Below are positions 7,863 to 20,017 of a stretch of DNA of 49,998 nucleotides, piece after piece. The DNA comes from Caulobacteraceae bacterium (GTDB lineage: Bacteria; Pseudomonadota; Alphaproteobacteria; Caulobacterales; Caulobacteraceae): assembly GCA_019747095.1 (NCBI GenBank), contig JAIERG010000131.1, positions 1 through 49,998 on the forward strand, written 5' to 3'. Position numbers and translations under genes: made by a program. Numbering within the stretch: position 1 is the stretch's first letter; each line of letters opens with the position of its first letter. Below the pieces are notes generated by a model. That model did no database searches and was not told the origin of the DNA. It worked only from the letters and a program-made list of their open reading frames with translations.

Positions 7863-8291
7863 CTACCCCGCCGCCATCGCCTCCGCCCGGATCCTTCCAA
7901 CCATGCTATTCAGCCCGTTCGCCCTCTGCCGCGTCAACGCCTGGGGCAGGCCCAGCCGGTCGAGCGCGGCCTTGGCGTCGAAGGCCAGGATGTCGGCGGG
8001 CGCGCGGCCCGAATACAGCTTCAGCAGCAGGGCGACATTACCCTTGGAGATGGCGCTGTCCGAATCCGCCCGGAATGTCAGCCGGTCGCCGTCCCGTCCG
8101 CTTGCCAGCCAGACCTGCGCCGCGCAGCCCGGCACCTTGTTGGACTCGATCCGGTCCGCGTCGGGCAGGGGCTCCAGCCCCTTGCCCAGGTCGATGACGT
8201 AGGCGATGCGCTGTTCCCAGTCCTCCAGCACCTCGAAGTCCTCGATCAGGTCTGCGAGGGTGTCCTCGATCGGATTTGCGGCAGCGGTCAT
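7863..8291 (-). CDS. sufE: SufE family protein (sulfur acceptor for Fe-S cluster assembly)
   Basis: This is a 142-residue SufE-fold protein. It has the conserved catalytic Cys in NKVPGCAAQVWL, and DFEVLEDWEQRIAYVIDLGK matches the family N-terminal helix. SufE takes persulfide sulfur from the SufS cysteine desulfurase and passes it on for cluster assembly. I start at ATG 8291 (MTAAANPIEDTLADLI); an open frame extends to 8414 but would add 41 residues not seen in SufE. No suf operon is in the window, so this is a stand-alone copy. It is divergent from a histidine kinase gene with about 115 bp between. Confidence 0.9.
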   Translation of the reverse strand: MTAAANPIEDTLADLIEDFEVLEDWEQRIAYVIDLGKGLEPLPDADRIESNKVPGCAAQVWLASGRDGDRLTFRADSDSAISKGNVALLLKLYSGRAPADILAFDAKAALDRLGLPQALTRQRANGLNSMVGRIRAEAMAAG

Positions 8292-8406
8292 GCGCGCGAC
8301 ATAGGCCGCGTGCCGAACAGGGACAACCGCGACATCGTTCACCAACGAAGGCGCGGACTCCGCCCGATCGAAGTCGCCTTTCGCGGGAGCGGGCTTTAGG
8401 AGACTC

Positions 8407-10182
8407 GTGCGCACGGCTAACTTTGTCCGTTGGGCGCAGCCTCCTTACTCCCGGCCCTTGCCCCGGCCCTCCGGAAAGCGCGTGACGCCAGCCGCCGACC
8501 ATACGCCACAGAACGCCGCCCGCCCGGGCCAGCGGCTGTTCGCGGGCCGCAGCGCGGTCGCGGCGTGGCATGGCGGCTGGGCGGCCGCGGTGGTGGTCTC
8601 GACCATCGCGGCCTTGTGGCTGGACCGGCTGTCGGGACCAGCCGCCTTCGGGGCGCTGGCCATGATTGCGCCGGGATTGGGCGGCCTGGCGCTGCTGGGC
8701 CGCGATGGGCCTGGCGAGCGATCGCTCGTGCTGATGGTCTGGACGCTGGCGACGCTGGCGTCCCAGGTGCTTTCGGGCGGCCTGTCCGGTGCCCTGGTGG
8801 GTTTCGCCATCATGCCCTTCGTGGCGGGCCTCGCCGTCGGCGGGCCCCGACACGGCGTGCGGCTGGCCCAGGCCGGAGCCGCGGGTTCTGCGGTCGCGGT
8901 CCTCGCCGGTCAGTTATCAGCCTGGTGGATCGGCCCACCGCAACCCCATGACATCACCGCCGCGCTGTTCGCCCTCATTGCGGCCGGAGCCGCGGTCCTG
9001 GCCGTCCGTCTGTCCTGGCGGGTGCGCGAGCACGTTTTGGCCGGCGCCGAGAGCGAGGCGCGGCGCGTCCGCACGTTCCTCGACGCCCTGCCCGGCCTGA
9101 CGCTGGTCATGGAGCCGACAGGCCGGATCGTCGCAGACTATGGCACGCCTCCGCCCGCCCTCGACCTGACGGCGCTGCGGACCCAGGGCTTGATCGCGGC
9201 GATTCACGCGCCGGATCGGCCCGCCGTGCTGGCGGCCATCGACGCGGCCCTGGCAGGGGCGGAAGGTCGTGTCCGGTTCGCCCCGCGCCAGGCGCTCGAT
9301 CGACGAGTCAGTCTTGCGATCCGCCGGATCGGCGATGAGTCGTCCGCGCCACTGGTGGTCGCCCAGGCCTTGGACGCCACCCGGGAGTTCGCGATCGAGG
9401 TGGGGCTGGAGGCCGCCCGCGCCGAAGCCGAGGCGCGCGACGCGGGCAAGACCCGCTTCCTCGCCAACATGTCCCACGAGCTGAGGACGCCGCTCAACGC
9501 TGTGATCGGCTTCTCCGATGCGATGCGCCAACGCCTCTTCGGCCCCCTGCCCGTCCGCTACGCCGACTATGCCGACAGCATCCACCAGGCGGGCGGTCAC
9601 CTGCTGGAGCTGATCGGCGATGTGCTGGACGTGGCCAAGATCGAGGCCGAGCGCTACGAACTGTCGCGTGAGGTGTTTGACGCCCGCGACGCGGTCTCCG
9701 CCGCCGTGGCCCTGGTGCGCGTCACCGCGTCCGACAAGGGCGTTGTGCTGAACAGTCTGTTGCCCGACGACGCCCTGATGGTCGATGCGGACCGTCGGGC
9801 GCTCAAGCAGATCACGCTGAACCTTTTGTCCAACGCCATCAAGTTCACACCGTCCGGCGGCTCGGTGACCCTGACGCTGGAAACCATTGGCCCCTATCTG
9901 GAGCTGGTCGTCGCCGACACGGGCGTCGGTATCGCCAAGAAGGACCTGAAACGCCTCGGCCGGCCGTTCGAACAGGCGGGCGCGTCCGATCAGAAGGCCC
10001 AGGGAACCGGACTTGGCCTGTCGTTGGTGCGTGCCCTGTCGGAACTGCATGGCGGACGCATGAGCCTGGAGTCCACTCTGGGTGAAGGGACGGCCGTGAC
10101 CGTCCGCATGCCCGTCGCCCGAACCGGTCCCCCCCCTCCGCCAGAAGGCGGCGCGGAGATCGTTCCGCTCAACGCAGGCTGA
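8407..10182 (+). CDS. Membrane sensor histidine kinase of DivJ/PleC type
   Basis: This is a 591-residue kinase. About six membrane segments span residues 50-205, followed by a PAS-like linker to about 320 and a HisKA domain with His357 in FLANMSHELRTPLNAVIGF. The HATPase domain has N-box LNLLSNAIKFTPSGG, G1 ADTGVGI and G2 GTGLGLSLVR. The H-box flank (SDAMRQRLFGPL, HLLELIGDVLDVAKIEAERY) resembles Caulobacter DivJ and PleC, which act on DivK and PleD upstream of CtrA. Multi-pass membrane topology and length fit DivJ best, but I cannot prove orthology. Start GTG 8407 has AGGAG four bases ahead; GTG 8482 is the alternative. No response regulator is adjacent, typical of Caulobacter cell-cycle kinases. 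Confidence 0.85.
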   Translation: MRTANFVRWAQPPYSRPLPRPSGKRVTPAADHTPQNAARPGQRLFAGRSAVAAWHGGWAAAVVVSTIAALWLDRLSGPAAFGALAMIAPGLGGLALLGRDGPGERSLVLMVWTLATLASQVLSGGLSGALVGFAIMPFVAGLAVGGPRHGVRLAQAGAAGSAVAVLAGQLSAWWIGPPQPHDITAALFALIAAGAAVLAVRLSWRVREHVLAGAESEARRVRTFLDALPGLTLVMEPTGRIVADYGTPPPALDLTALRTQGLIAAIHAPDRPAVLAAIDAALAGAEGRVRFAPRQALDRRVSLAIRRIGDESSAPLVVAQALDATREFAIEVGLEAARAEAEARDAGKTRFLANMSHELRTPLNAVIGFSDAMRQRLFGPLPVRYADYADSIHQAGGHLLELIGDVLDVAKIEAERYELSREVFDARDAVSAAVALVRVTASDKGVVLNSLLPDDALMVDADRRALKQITLNLLSNAIKFTPSGGSVTLTLETIGPYLELVVADTGVGIAKKDLKRLGRPFEQAGASDQKAQGTGLGLSLVRALSELHGGRMSLESTLGEGTAVTVRMPVARTGPPPPPEGGAEIVPLNAG

Positions 10183-10277
10183 CAGACTGAATTGTCCTGC
10201 TTCTGCCTCACCTGGCGGCCCAATTCGATGTTAAGCAGGGCAGCAATGAACTGGCCGAAGCTGGAGCGCCTCCCCCC

Positions 10278-11183
10278 ATGCGTCGCTTTCTGATCTGGTC
10301 CGCTCTGGCCGTCGTCATCGGACTGGCCATCGCCGGGACAGGCTACTGGGCCTACTGGAACTTCTACGCTCGCTTCCAGCCTGTGACCGTCACGCGCAAC
10401 CAGGCTGACATCCAGCGCCTGCTGGACGAGGCCTCCTGGCTCTCGGGCGGCGGGGGCGGCGAACCGCTCTATGTCATCGGCTATCGCGACTCGGCCTCGT
10501 TCCAGCGTTACCAGCGCGAGGAGGGCGGTCGGCTTCGCGCCGGTGGCGTGGAGATGCGCATCGTTGTCTTCGCCCGGCCCGACCGCGAGGGCGCGCCCCA
10601 ATCCACGCCGAGCGAACGCTCCACCATCGCCGAGCTTTGGCTCAGCCGGGACTGGAGCCTGTATGAACGCTGGATGGCCACCCCCGCCAGCAACTGGATG
10701 GCCGCGGGCATCCCCGACGCGGATGGCAATCTGGCGCGTACGGCTGTGGTCGAGGCCAGTCACCAGTTCACGATCCGGCTGAACGACCTGCTCCGCGATG
10801 CGGGGGTTCCGACCGGCTATCCCCTTGTGATCTGGCGCGACCGCGAGGGTTTCCTGAAGGCTTGCGCCTGTGCCGACCGACGGTCTTGGGTGTTCGTGCG
10901 CGATGACGTCGGCGCGCCCGACGGTCTGTCCACGCCGACACCGCCTGATCCGGTCGATGTCGCCCCCGGGGCACCGCCGCTCGTCGGGGCCGACGGGGCC
11001 CTGCCCTATCCGAACCTCGGGCCTATCCCGCCGCTGGAGGGTGGGGCGACACAGACCGACCCGACCGCGCCGCCCTCACCTGCGGCCGAAGGATCTGGAG
11101 CGCCGCGCAACGAACCCGCGCGACCCACCACGCCGCCGGCCCCGCCCCAGCCGAGCCAGCAGGAAGACGCGACGTTTTTCTGA
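10278..11183 (+). CDS. Membrane-anchored hypothetical protein with proline-rich C-terminus
   Basis: I do not recognise this 301-residue protein. Residues 5-29 form one membrane segment (LIWSALAVVIGLAIAGTGYW). A folded, Trp- and Arg-rich domain of about 180 residues follows, including YVIGYRDSASFQRYQ and LAELWLSRDWSLYERWMA-like segments. It contains CACADRRSWVFVRDD, with two Cys close together. The last 85 residues are low-complexity Pro/Ala/Thr. The layout suggests a single-pass inner-membrane protein with the domain in the periplasm. It starts 95 bp after the histidine kinase on the same strand, so co-transcription is possible. Confidence 0.7.
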   Translation: MRRFLIWSALAVVIGLAIAGTGYWAYWNFYARFQPVTVTRNQADIQRLLDEASWLSGGGGGEPLYVIGYRDSASFQRYQREEGGRLRAGGVEMRIVVFARPDREGAPQSTPSERSTIAELWLSRDWSLYERWMATPASNWMAAGIPDADGNLARTAVVEASHQFTIRLNDLLRDAGVPTGYPLVIWRDREGFLKACACADRRSWVFVRDDVGAPDGLSTPTPPDPVDVAPGAPPLVGADGALPYPNLGPIPPLEGGATQTDPTAPPSPAAEGSGAPRNEPARPTTPPAPPQPSQQEDATFF

Positions 11184-11258
11184 GGGTCCGGGGCCGTTCG
11201 ACCCGAGCAGCCCCACATCAAGGCCGCCGCGCGTCTCGCCTGTCGGGAATGGCAGTGG

Positions 11259-12425
11259 TCAGAACAGCCGTTTGCAGGTCGCGATCAGGCGATCGACATC
11301 GTCCTCGTCCTGATACAGGCCAAAGCCGAAGCGGATCACCTCGTCGCGAACATCGGTGACGACATTGGCGGACAAAAGCTCAGCCCGCCACCGCTGGGCA
11401 TCCTTGTGCTTCAGCGCCAGGAACCGGGCGCGCGCTTGGTTGTCGCCCGGCGGAGGGTTGAGCACCTCCGCCTCCCCCAGCCGACCGCACTCTCCGGCCT
11501 TCAGCGCCTCGAAGAACCGTGACGACAGCCTGTCCGCATGGGCAGAGACATCTGCGGTGCTCAACCCGTTCTCGTCCAGCATCCGTCGCACGCCGTTGAA
11601 GCGATAAAGCGGCGTGGAATCGAACGTCGCGCCCCAGAACCGGCCGGCATCGGCGCGGTATTGCACTCCCTCGGGCGGCCCCATCAGATTGCCGAACTCG
11701 GCGAACCAGCCCGTCACCACGGGCCGCTCGCAGAAGCCAGCGGGCGCATGCAGAAAGCCAGCCCCCTCGCCCGTCATGGCGTATTTGTAGCCGCCCGAGA
11801 CGTAGAAGATCCGGTCCGCCACAGCCGACAGATCCGTCGGCGTGGCCATGAAGCCGTGATAGCCGTCGACGATTACCCAAGGCCCCACGGGCTTGGCCAG
11901 CGCCGCCAGATCGTCGATGCAGCCGATGGCCTGGCCTGTCTTGAAGAAGACCTGGCTGACCATGATGGCGTCGAACGCCCCGCCCCTGGCAGCCGCGACG
12001 AACCGCTGATCGAAGGTGTCGAAGGGTTCCAGCGAGACGCGCGTGACCACCGCCTCGCCGGCCTCCTCCCACCGCTCGGCCTGGCGGCGGAAGGCGTGGA
12101 ACTCTCCGTCCGTGGTCAGGATGCGGATGGGCCGGGTCTCGATGCCCGAGAACACCCGGATCAGGAAGTCATGGGTGTTGGGCGCGAAGACCACCGTCTC
12201 GGGATCGGGCAGACCCAGTTCCTTCGCCACATGCCGCTGCGCCTCCGGCACCACCTCGCCGAAAATCAGGTCCCATTTGCGGTCGGCGAAGTGGTTCGCC
12301 TCCACCCAGGCCCTCACCTGCCCGTCGAACGAGGCGTCCGGCCACAGGTGGTGGCTGTGCGCCGCGAAATGCAGCCGCTCGGGGTCGAGCGCGAGCGCGC
12401 GGGAGAAGAGGGGCTTGTAGCTCAT
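11259..12425 (-). CDS. Class V aminotransferase-fold PLP enzyme, kynureninase-like
   Basis: This is a 388-residue PLP-dependent enzyme of fold type I. The lysine that binds PLP is in YVSGGYKYAMTGEGAGF, and an Asp that contacts the pyridine is in VIVDGYHGF. Kynureninase-like features include NTHDFLIRVFSGI near the phosphate site and the family's C-terminal segment RFGFGLYQDEDDVDRLIATC. Kynureninase cleaves kynurenine to anthranilate in tryptophan breakdown, but no other kynurenine pathway gene is in the window, so the substrate is open. A GGGAGA ribosome site precedes the ATG at 12425. It lies just downstream of secA on the same strand. Confidence 0.82.
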   Translation of the reverse strand: MSYKPLFSRALALDPERLHFAAHSHHLWPDASFDGQVRAWVEANHFADRKWDLIFGEVVPEAQRHVAKELGLPDPETVVFAPNTHDFLIRVFSGIETRPIRILTTDGEFHAFRRQAERWEEAGEAVVTRVSLEPFDTFDQRFVAAARGGAFDAIMVSQVFFKTGQAIGCIDDLAALAKPVGPWVIVDGYHGFMATPTDLSAVADRIFYVSGGYKYAMTGEGAGFLHAPAGFCERPVVTGWFAEFGNLMGPPEGVQYRADAGRFWGATFDSTPLYRFNGVRRMLDENGLSTADVSAHADRLSSRFFEALKAGECGRLGEAEVLNPPPGDNQARARFLALKHKDAQRWRAELLSANVVTDVRDEVIRFGFGLYQDEDDVDRLIATCKRLF

Positions 12426-12495
12426 CGAACTCTCCCGAACTCAAACTCGAAACGCGGTCAAGCAGCACGCGACCGCGTCGCGCGAGTTAAAGCCC

Positions 12496-15348
<2,853 letters not shown>

Positions 15349-15580
15349 GGAGGATCCGGAAACGGACGAGCGGTTCAGAGCTCAGGAATGACCCTTGGGG
15401 GGGCGGCGATAGGACGCCGCGAGAGAGGCCACCGGACGGGGCGGCCAACGGCCGCGCGTTCGCTCGAAAACCCCTCGACTTGGGCGCAGGCGGGACTTAA
15501 GCACCGGTCATACCCCTGTCAACGCGAGGGGCATTTCCAGCCCTGCGTTTGGGCCTGTTTACAACGACATGGAGCGTCCG

Positions 15581-16531
15581 ATGCGGCGCACGCGCCACTC
15601 CCTCCTGTTGCTGGCCCTCGCCGGCGTTCTGGGCCTCGCAGCCTGCGGTGGCAGCGGCGGCGAAGACCGGCCACCCGAACCCGGCGATCGGGCCGTCGCT
15701 GAGGTCCAGAACCAGACGATATGGGCCTCCGACGTCAAGCGCGAGGCGGTGGCCCAGGGTCTGATCGGCGAGGGTGAGCCGCTGGACGTCACATCGGACC
15801 TTTTCCGTCGGGTTCTGGACGAGGTGATCGACCAGAAGCTCCTGGCCCGCGAAGCCGAACGGCGCGGCCTCGACAACTCTCCCCTCGCCCAACGCAGGCT
15901 GGAAGCCACGCGCGAACGCATCCTCGGCGACATGCTTGTCGAGAATGTCGTCAACGGGGCCATCTCCGACCAGGCGGTCGAGACCCTTTATCGGGAACAA
16001 TTGCGCCTGGCCCAGACGTCGGAGGAGATCCGCGTGCGTCTGATCCTGTCGCGCACGCGACAGGAGGCGGATGCCGTTCTGGGCATTCTCGGCCAGGGCG
16101 CGACCTTCGAGGCCGTGGCGATGGAACGGTCCATCGACGAAGCGACCCGCTTCTCGGGCGGCGACCTCGGCTATTCCACCGTCGACGTCATGCCCCAGGC
16201 CTATGCCAATGCCCTGCGGGATGCAGCGGCGGGCTCGACGGTCGGCCCCTTCCAGACCGAGGGCGGCTGGGCCGTCCTGCGGGTCGAGGACCGTCGCCGC
16301 GAGAGCCCGCCGACGCTGGAACAGGCCCGGCCCCAGATCGTGCGCTACCTGACCTATGAAGGCGTCCGCCAGCTGCTCGAGGAGCTGCGCGGCAAGGCCG
16401 AGGTCGAGGTCCTGCTTTCTGCCGAGGAGGGCCGCGCCCAGGAACCGGCCTCGGCCCCTGCCGCGCCCGCTCGCGCAACTGCTCCCGCCGCGACACCGGC
16501 TGCGTCCCCCGCCAAGGCGGCTGCCCAGTGA
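15581..16531 (+). CDS. Parvulin-type peptidyl-prolyl isomerase lipoprotein
   Basis: This is a 316-residue protein. Its signal peptide ends in a lipobox LGLAAC, with the lipidated Cys near residue 22, so it is anchored to a membrane facing the periplasm. SurA/PrsA-like N-terminal helices (VAEVQNQTIWASDVKREA, FRRVLDEVIDQKLLAREAERRG) precede a PpiC parvulin domain with VRLILSRTRQEADAVL and GGDLGYSTVDVMP. Such proteins help outer-membrane and secreted proteins fold. GGAG at 15571-15574 favours ATG 15581 over ATG 15569. It is divergent from secA and overlaps argJ by four bases. The last 40 residues are Ala/Pro-rich. Confidence 0.87.
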   Translation: MRRTRHSLLLLALAGVLGLAACGGSGGEDRPPEPGDRAVAEVQNQTIWASDVKREAVAQGLIGEGEPLDVTSDLFRRVLDEVIDQKLLAREAERRGLDNSPLAQRRLEATRERILGDMLVENVVNGAISDQAVETLYREQLRLAQTSEEIRVRLILSRTRQEADAVLGILGQGATFEAVAMERSIDEATRFSGGDLGYSTVDVMPQAYANALRDAAAGSTVGPFQTEGGWAVLRVEDRRRESPPTLEQARPQIVRYLTYEGVRQLLEELRGKAEVEVLLSAEEGRAQEPASAPAAPARATAPAATPAASPAKAAAQ

Positions 16532-17937
16532 GCCGCGCCCCCCGCGCTCCCGGGTCGACCGGCAGGGCTATCGAACAGGCCGTCGGAAAGGCGCTGGACC
16601 CGCTCGCCACGGCGCTGCGCAAGGCTACCCAGGGCTCGCCTGCGGCCCCCGCCACGGCGACCCCGGCGGCGCCGGGCAAGCCGGGCCTGAAGGTCTCCCC
16701 GCTCGCCGTCCCTTTCCCGACCATCCCCGGCGTCGGGGGCGTCGAGATGACCACGGCCCGGGCCGGCTTCTACAAGCACGAGCGCGATGACCTGGTCGTC
16801 TTCCGCTTCGCCCGGGGCACCAGCTGCGCCGGCGTCTTCACCCGCCACAAGGTGGGCTCGGCCCCGGTCGACTGGTGTCGGCGCCAGCTGGATTCGGCCG
16901 GTGGTGGCCAGGACGTCCGCGCCCTGGTCGTCAACGCGGGCTGCGCCAACGCCTTCACCGGCAAGGCCGGGGCCGACGCCGCCCGCCGCACGGCCTCCGA
17001 GGTCGCTAAGCGCTTCGGCTGTCGCCAGCGCGATGTCATGCTGGCCTCGACCGGCGTCATCGGCGTGCTACTGGATGACCGCAAGATCGCGTCCAGGCTG
17101 GGCGAGATCGAGCATAAGCTCGACGCCGACACGCCGCCTTCCGAGCAGTGGGCGGCCGCCGGTCGCGGCATCATGACCACCGACACCTTCCCCAAGGGGT
17201 CGTTCGCCGAGTGCAAGATAGACGGCTACACGGTCCGCATCGCCGGCATCGCCAAGGGCTCGGGCATGATCGCCCCGGACATGGCGACCATGCTGGCCTT
17301 CATCGTCACCGACGCCGACATCCATCCGACTGTGCTGCGGGCCCTGCTGGGTCTGCACGTGCGCACGACGTTCAACAGCGTCACGGTCGACGGCGACACC
17401 TCGACCAACGACACCTGCCTGCTGTTCGCCACCGGCACCTCGGGCGCGCCCCGCATCGGCCGGGTCGGCGACCGCCGCCTGAAGGAGTTCTCGGCCGCGC
17501 TGGACAAGGTCATGCTGGACCTCGCCCACCAGCTGGTCCGCGACGGCGAGGGCGCGTCCAAGTTCGTGCGTATCACGGTCGAGGGCGCCGCCAGCCCGGC
17601 GTCTGCCCGCAAGCTCGCCAAGTCCATCGCCGACAGCCCCCTGGTGAAGACCGCCATCGCGGGCGAGGACGCCAACTGGGGCCGCATCGTCATGGCCGTC
17701 GGCAAGACTGAGGAGCCGGTCGACCGCGACCACCTGGCCATCCGCTTCGGCCCGCATCAGGCCGCCGTCGACGGGGCCATCGCCCCGACCTACGACGAGG
17801 CGAAGATGAGCGCCTACATGAAGCGCGACGAGATCGACATCGCCGTCGACGTCGGCATGGGCCGCGCCTCGGCCACCGTCTGGACCTGCGACCTGACCAA
17901 GGGCTACGTCGAGATCAACGGGGATTATCGCAGCTGA
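16528..17937 (+). CDS. argJ: Bifunctional ornithine acetyltransferase / N-acetylglutamate synthase ArgJ
   Basis: This is a 469-residue ArgJ. It transfers acetyl from N-acetylornithine to glutamate and, if bifunctional, can also make N-acetylglutamate from acetyl-CoA in arginine synthesis. The self-cleavage site is in GSGMIAPDMATMLAF, where the Thr of ATML becomes the nucleophile of the beta chain. VFTRHKVGSAPV and NAGCANAFTGKAG are typical of the family. Family proteins are near 400-415 residues. Here about 60 extra N-terminal residues, rich in Ala and Pro, precede the recognisable start near SPLAVPFPTIPGVGGV. Translation begins at GTG 16528 within the parvulin gene end (GTGA overlap). No other usable start lies between, so the extension appears real. 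Confidence 0.95.
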   Translation: MSRAPRAPGSTGRAIEQAVGKALDPLATALRKATQGSPAAPATATPAAPGKPGLKVSPLAVPFPTIPGVGGVEMTTARAGFYKHERDDLVVFRFARGTSCAGVFTRHKVGSAPVDWCRRQLDSAGGGQDVRALVVNAGCANAFTGKAGADAARRTASEVAKRFGCRQRDVMLASTGVIGVLLDDRKIASRLGEIEHKLDADTPPSEQWAAAGRGIMTTDTFPKGSFAECKIDGYTVRIAGIAKGSGMIAPDMATMLAFIVTDADIHPTVLRALLGLHVRTTFNSVTVDGDTSTNDTCLLFATGTSGAPRIGRVGDRRLKEFSAALDKVMLDLAHQLVRDGEGASKFVRITVEGAASPASARKLAKSIADSPLVKTAIAGEDANWGRIVMAVGKTEEPVDRDHLAIRFGPHQAAVDGAIAPTYDEAKMSAYMKRDEIDIAVDVGMGRASATVWTCDLTKGYVEINGDYRS

Positions 17938-17944
17938 CCGCCGC

Positions 17945-18730
17945 CTACTGCCGTTCCTGCGGCCGCACGCCCTGCGTTTCGGGCACATAGACGCCGGTCA
18001 CCGCCCGCAGCAGGAATCCGCCCGGCTGGTCGCGCGGGCCGAAGCGGGCACAGGGGTCGGGATCGGCGATAGGGCGCACCTCTCGGTCCTCGGGCGAAAA
18101 GCTGTCGCCGACCTGATCGCCGAACACTTCCGCGAACTGCAGCGCGTCGCCGACCGCCGAAAGCGATGGCGTGTCGGTGCCCACCACATTGGCCGTCCGC
18201 GCCCAGGCCAGGGCCGCGACCTGCGCGCCGCTCATCGACAGCAGCTCGGCCTCCGCCGCCAAGGCGCCGGTCGTTCCGGGTGTTCGCACGCCGATCGGGC
18301 CGGGGATGAAGTGGTTGGCCACCGCCGACGCGCCAGAGCCTACCGCGCCGGTCGGCGAGATGCGCGTGACCGCCGTTCGCACGCGCGCCGCATCGGCCTC
18401 AGGCTCGGCCAGCACCGTGAACCGTTCGCTCAGTTCGTAGCAGACCTGCCGGTCCACCTCGCCCAGCACCAGCGCCACATCCGCAGGCGCAATGCCGGGA
18501 GCCGCGCCCTCGGTCAGCACCGACGGCTCGACATACAGTCGCTCGACCGCTTGCGCCGCCGCCTCGTCGCGCCGGTCTCGCACCGACACCCGCAGCGTCC
18601 CGGCCATCGTCTCAAGTCCCTCATAGCTCGAAAGGAACCCCGAGTTGGCCTCGGGCGCGGTCTGGCAGGCCGCGAGGGCCAGGGTCGCGGCGGCGGACAC
18701 CGCACCGGCGCGGAGAAGGCGTTGATTCAT
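17945..18730 (-). CDS. DUF3313 family lipoprotein
   Basis: This is a 261-residue protein starting at ATG 18730 with MNQRLLRAGAVSAAATLALAAC, a lipoprotein signal peptide whose lipobox is LALAAC. The mature part (GFLSSYEGLETMAG, RLYVEPSVL, EVDRQVCYELSERFTVL) matches DUF3313, a family of proteobacterial lipoproteins of unknown role. An open frame extends upstream to 18856 but lacks this signal sequence at its start. It ends convergently with argJ, seven bases away. Confidence 0.82.
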   Translation of the reverse strand: MNQRLLRAGAVSAAATLALAACQTAPEANSGFLSSYEGLETMAGTLRVSVRDRRDEAAAQAVERLYVEPSVLTEGAAPGIAPADVALVLGEVDRQVCYELSERFTVLAEPEADAARVRTAVTRISPTGAVGSGASAVANHFIPGPIGVRTPGTTGALAAEAELLSMSGAQVAALAWARTANVVGTDTPSLSAVGDALQFAEVFGDQVGDSFSPEDREVRPIADPDPCARFGPRDQPGGFLLRAVTGVYVPETQGVRPQERQ

Positions 18731-18803
18731 TGTCTCGACTTCCGTGGGAGGATCGGCGCTAACGCCTGTCGTTCCGAAAGGATCAGGCGATGCCGACGCG
18801 AGG

Positions 18804-19952
18804 TCAGGCCGCCGCCTGCTCGGCTTTTCGAAGCACGCTGGCGCGCACCTTTTCACTCTCGGACTTCAGCTGCCCGCAAGCCGCCAGGATGTCGCGCCCG
18901 CGCGGGGTGCGGATCGGGCTGGCGTAGCCGGCCTTGTTCAGGATCGCCGCGAACCGCTCGATCGTCTTCCAGTCCGAGCACTGATAGTCGGTGCCGGGCC
19001 ACGGGTTGAACGGGATCAGGTTGATCTTGGCCGGAATGCCCTTGATCAGGTTCAGCAGGGCGCGGGCCTCATCCGGGCTGTCGTTGACGCCCTTCAGCAT
19101 CACATATTCGAACGTCACCCGGCGCGCGTTCGACAGGCCCGGATAGGCCCGGATCGCGGCCATCAGCTGGTCCAGCGGATACTTCTTGTTCAGGGGCACC
19201 AGAACGTCGCGCAACGGATCGTTGGTCGCGTGCAGGCTGATCGCCAGCATGGTCTGGGTGCGCTCGCCCAGCTCCGGGATCATCGGCACGACGCCTGAGG
19301 TCGATACCGTGATCCGGCGCCGCGAGATGGCGATGCCTTCGTTGTCGGCGATGATGTCCACGGCGTCGGCGACGTGGTCCAGATTGTAGAGCGGCTCGCC
19401 CATGCCCATGAAGACGATGTTGGACAGGCGGCGGTCCTCCTTCGGCGACGGCCATTCGCCCAGATCGTCGCGCGCCACCTGCACCTGAGCCACGATCTCG
19501 GCCGCCGTCAGGTTACGAACCAGCTTCTGTGTGCCCGTGTGGCAGAAGGTGCAGTTCAGGGTGCAGCCCACCTGGCTGGACACGCACAGCGCCCCCGCCC
19601 GGCCCACGTCGGGGATGTAGACCGACTCGATCTCGATGCCCGGAGCGGTGCGGATCAGCCACTTGCGCGTGCCGTCTTTGGACACCTGGCGCTCGACCAC
19701 CTCGGGCCGGGCGAGTGTGAAGGCGGCGGCCAGTTTCGCCTGGGTGTCCTTGGCGACGTTGGTCATGGCCGCGAAGTCGGTCACGCCATAGTGGTGGATC
19801 CAGCCCCACACCTGACTGGCTCGCATCTTGGCCTTCTCCGGCGGACAGATGTCCGCGTCGATCAGGGCCTGGCGCAGGCCTTCGCGCGTCAGACCGGACA
19901 GGTTGACGGGAGCCGAAACCGGCGTGCGCGAGAGGTCGAGCGTGAGGCCCAA
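18804..19952 (-). CDS. rlmN: 23S rRNA (adenine2503-C2)/tRNA methyltransferase RlmN
   Basis: This is a 382-residue radical SAM enzyme. The iron-sulfur motif is [11 protein letters not shown] (Cys-x3-Cys-x2-Cys), followed by [10 protein letters not shown]. The C-terminal methyl-carrying Cys is probably in [12 protein letters not shown]. RlmN methylates A2503 in 23S rRNA and A37 in some tRNAs, with effects on proofreading. The start at 19952 gives a slightly long N-terminus ([20 protein letters not shown]) before the normal fold. It lies 65 bp downstream of hslU on the same strand. Confidence 0.95.
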   Translation of the reverse strand: MGLTLDLSRTPVSAPVNLSGLTREGLRQALIDADICPPEKAKMRASQVWGWIHHYGVTDFAAMTNVAKDTQAKLAAAFTLARPEVVERQVSKDGTRKWLIRTAPGIEIESVYIPDVGRAGALCVSSQVGCTLNCTFCHTGTQKLVRNLTAAEIVAQVQVARDDLGEWPSPKEDRRLSNIVFMGMGEPLYNLDHVADAVDIIADNEGIAISRRRITVSTSGVVPMIPELGERTQTMLAISLHATNDPLRDVLVPLNKKYPLDQLMAAIRAYPGLSNARRVTFEYVMLKGVNDSPDEARALLNLIKGIPAKINLIPFNPWPGTDYQCSDWKTIERFAAILNKAGYASPIRTPRGRDILAACGQLKSESEKVRASVLRKAEQAAA

Positions 19953-20017
19953 AACGAAGGTCCTGAGTGGCGGGAAGAGCGGCTTATAGCACGGATCGCG
20001 CTGGATTTAAGGCAGGA

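Noticed and set aside
8917-10050. Minus-strand frame opposite the histidine kinase
   Set aside because: No recognisable domains; the kinase motifs on the plus strand explain the stretch.
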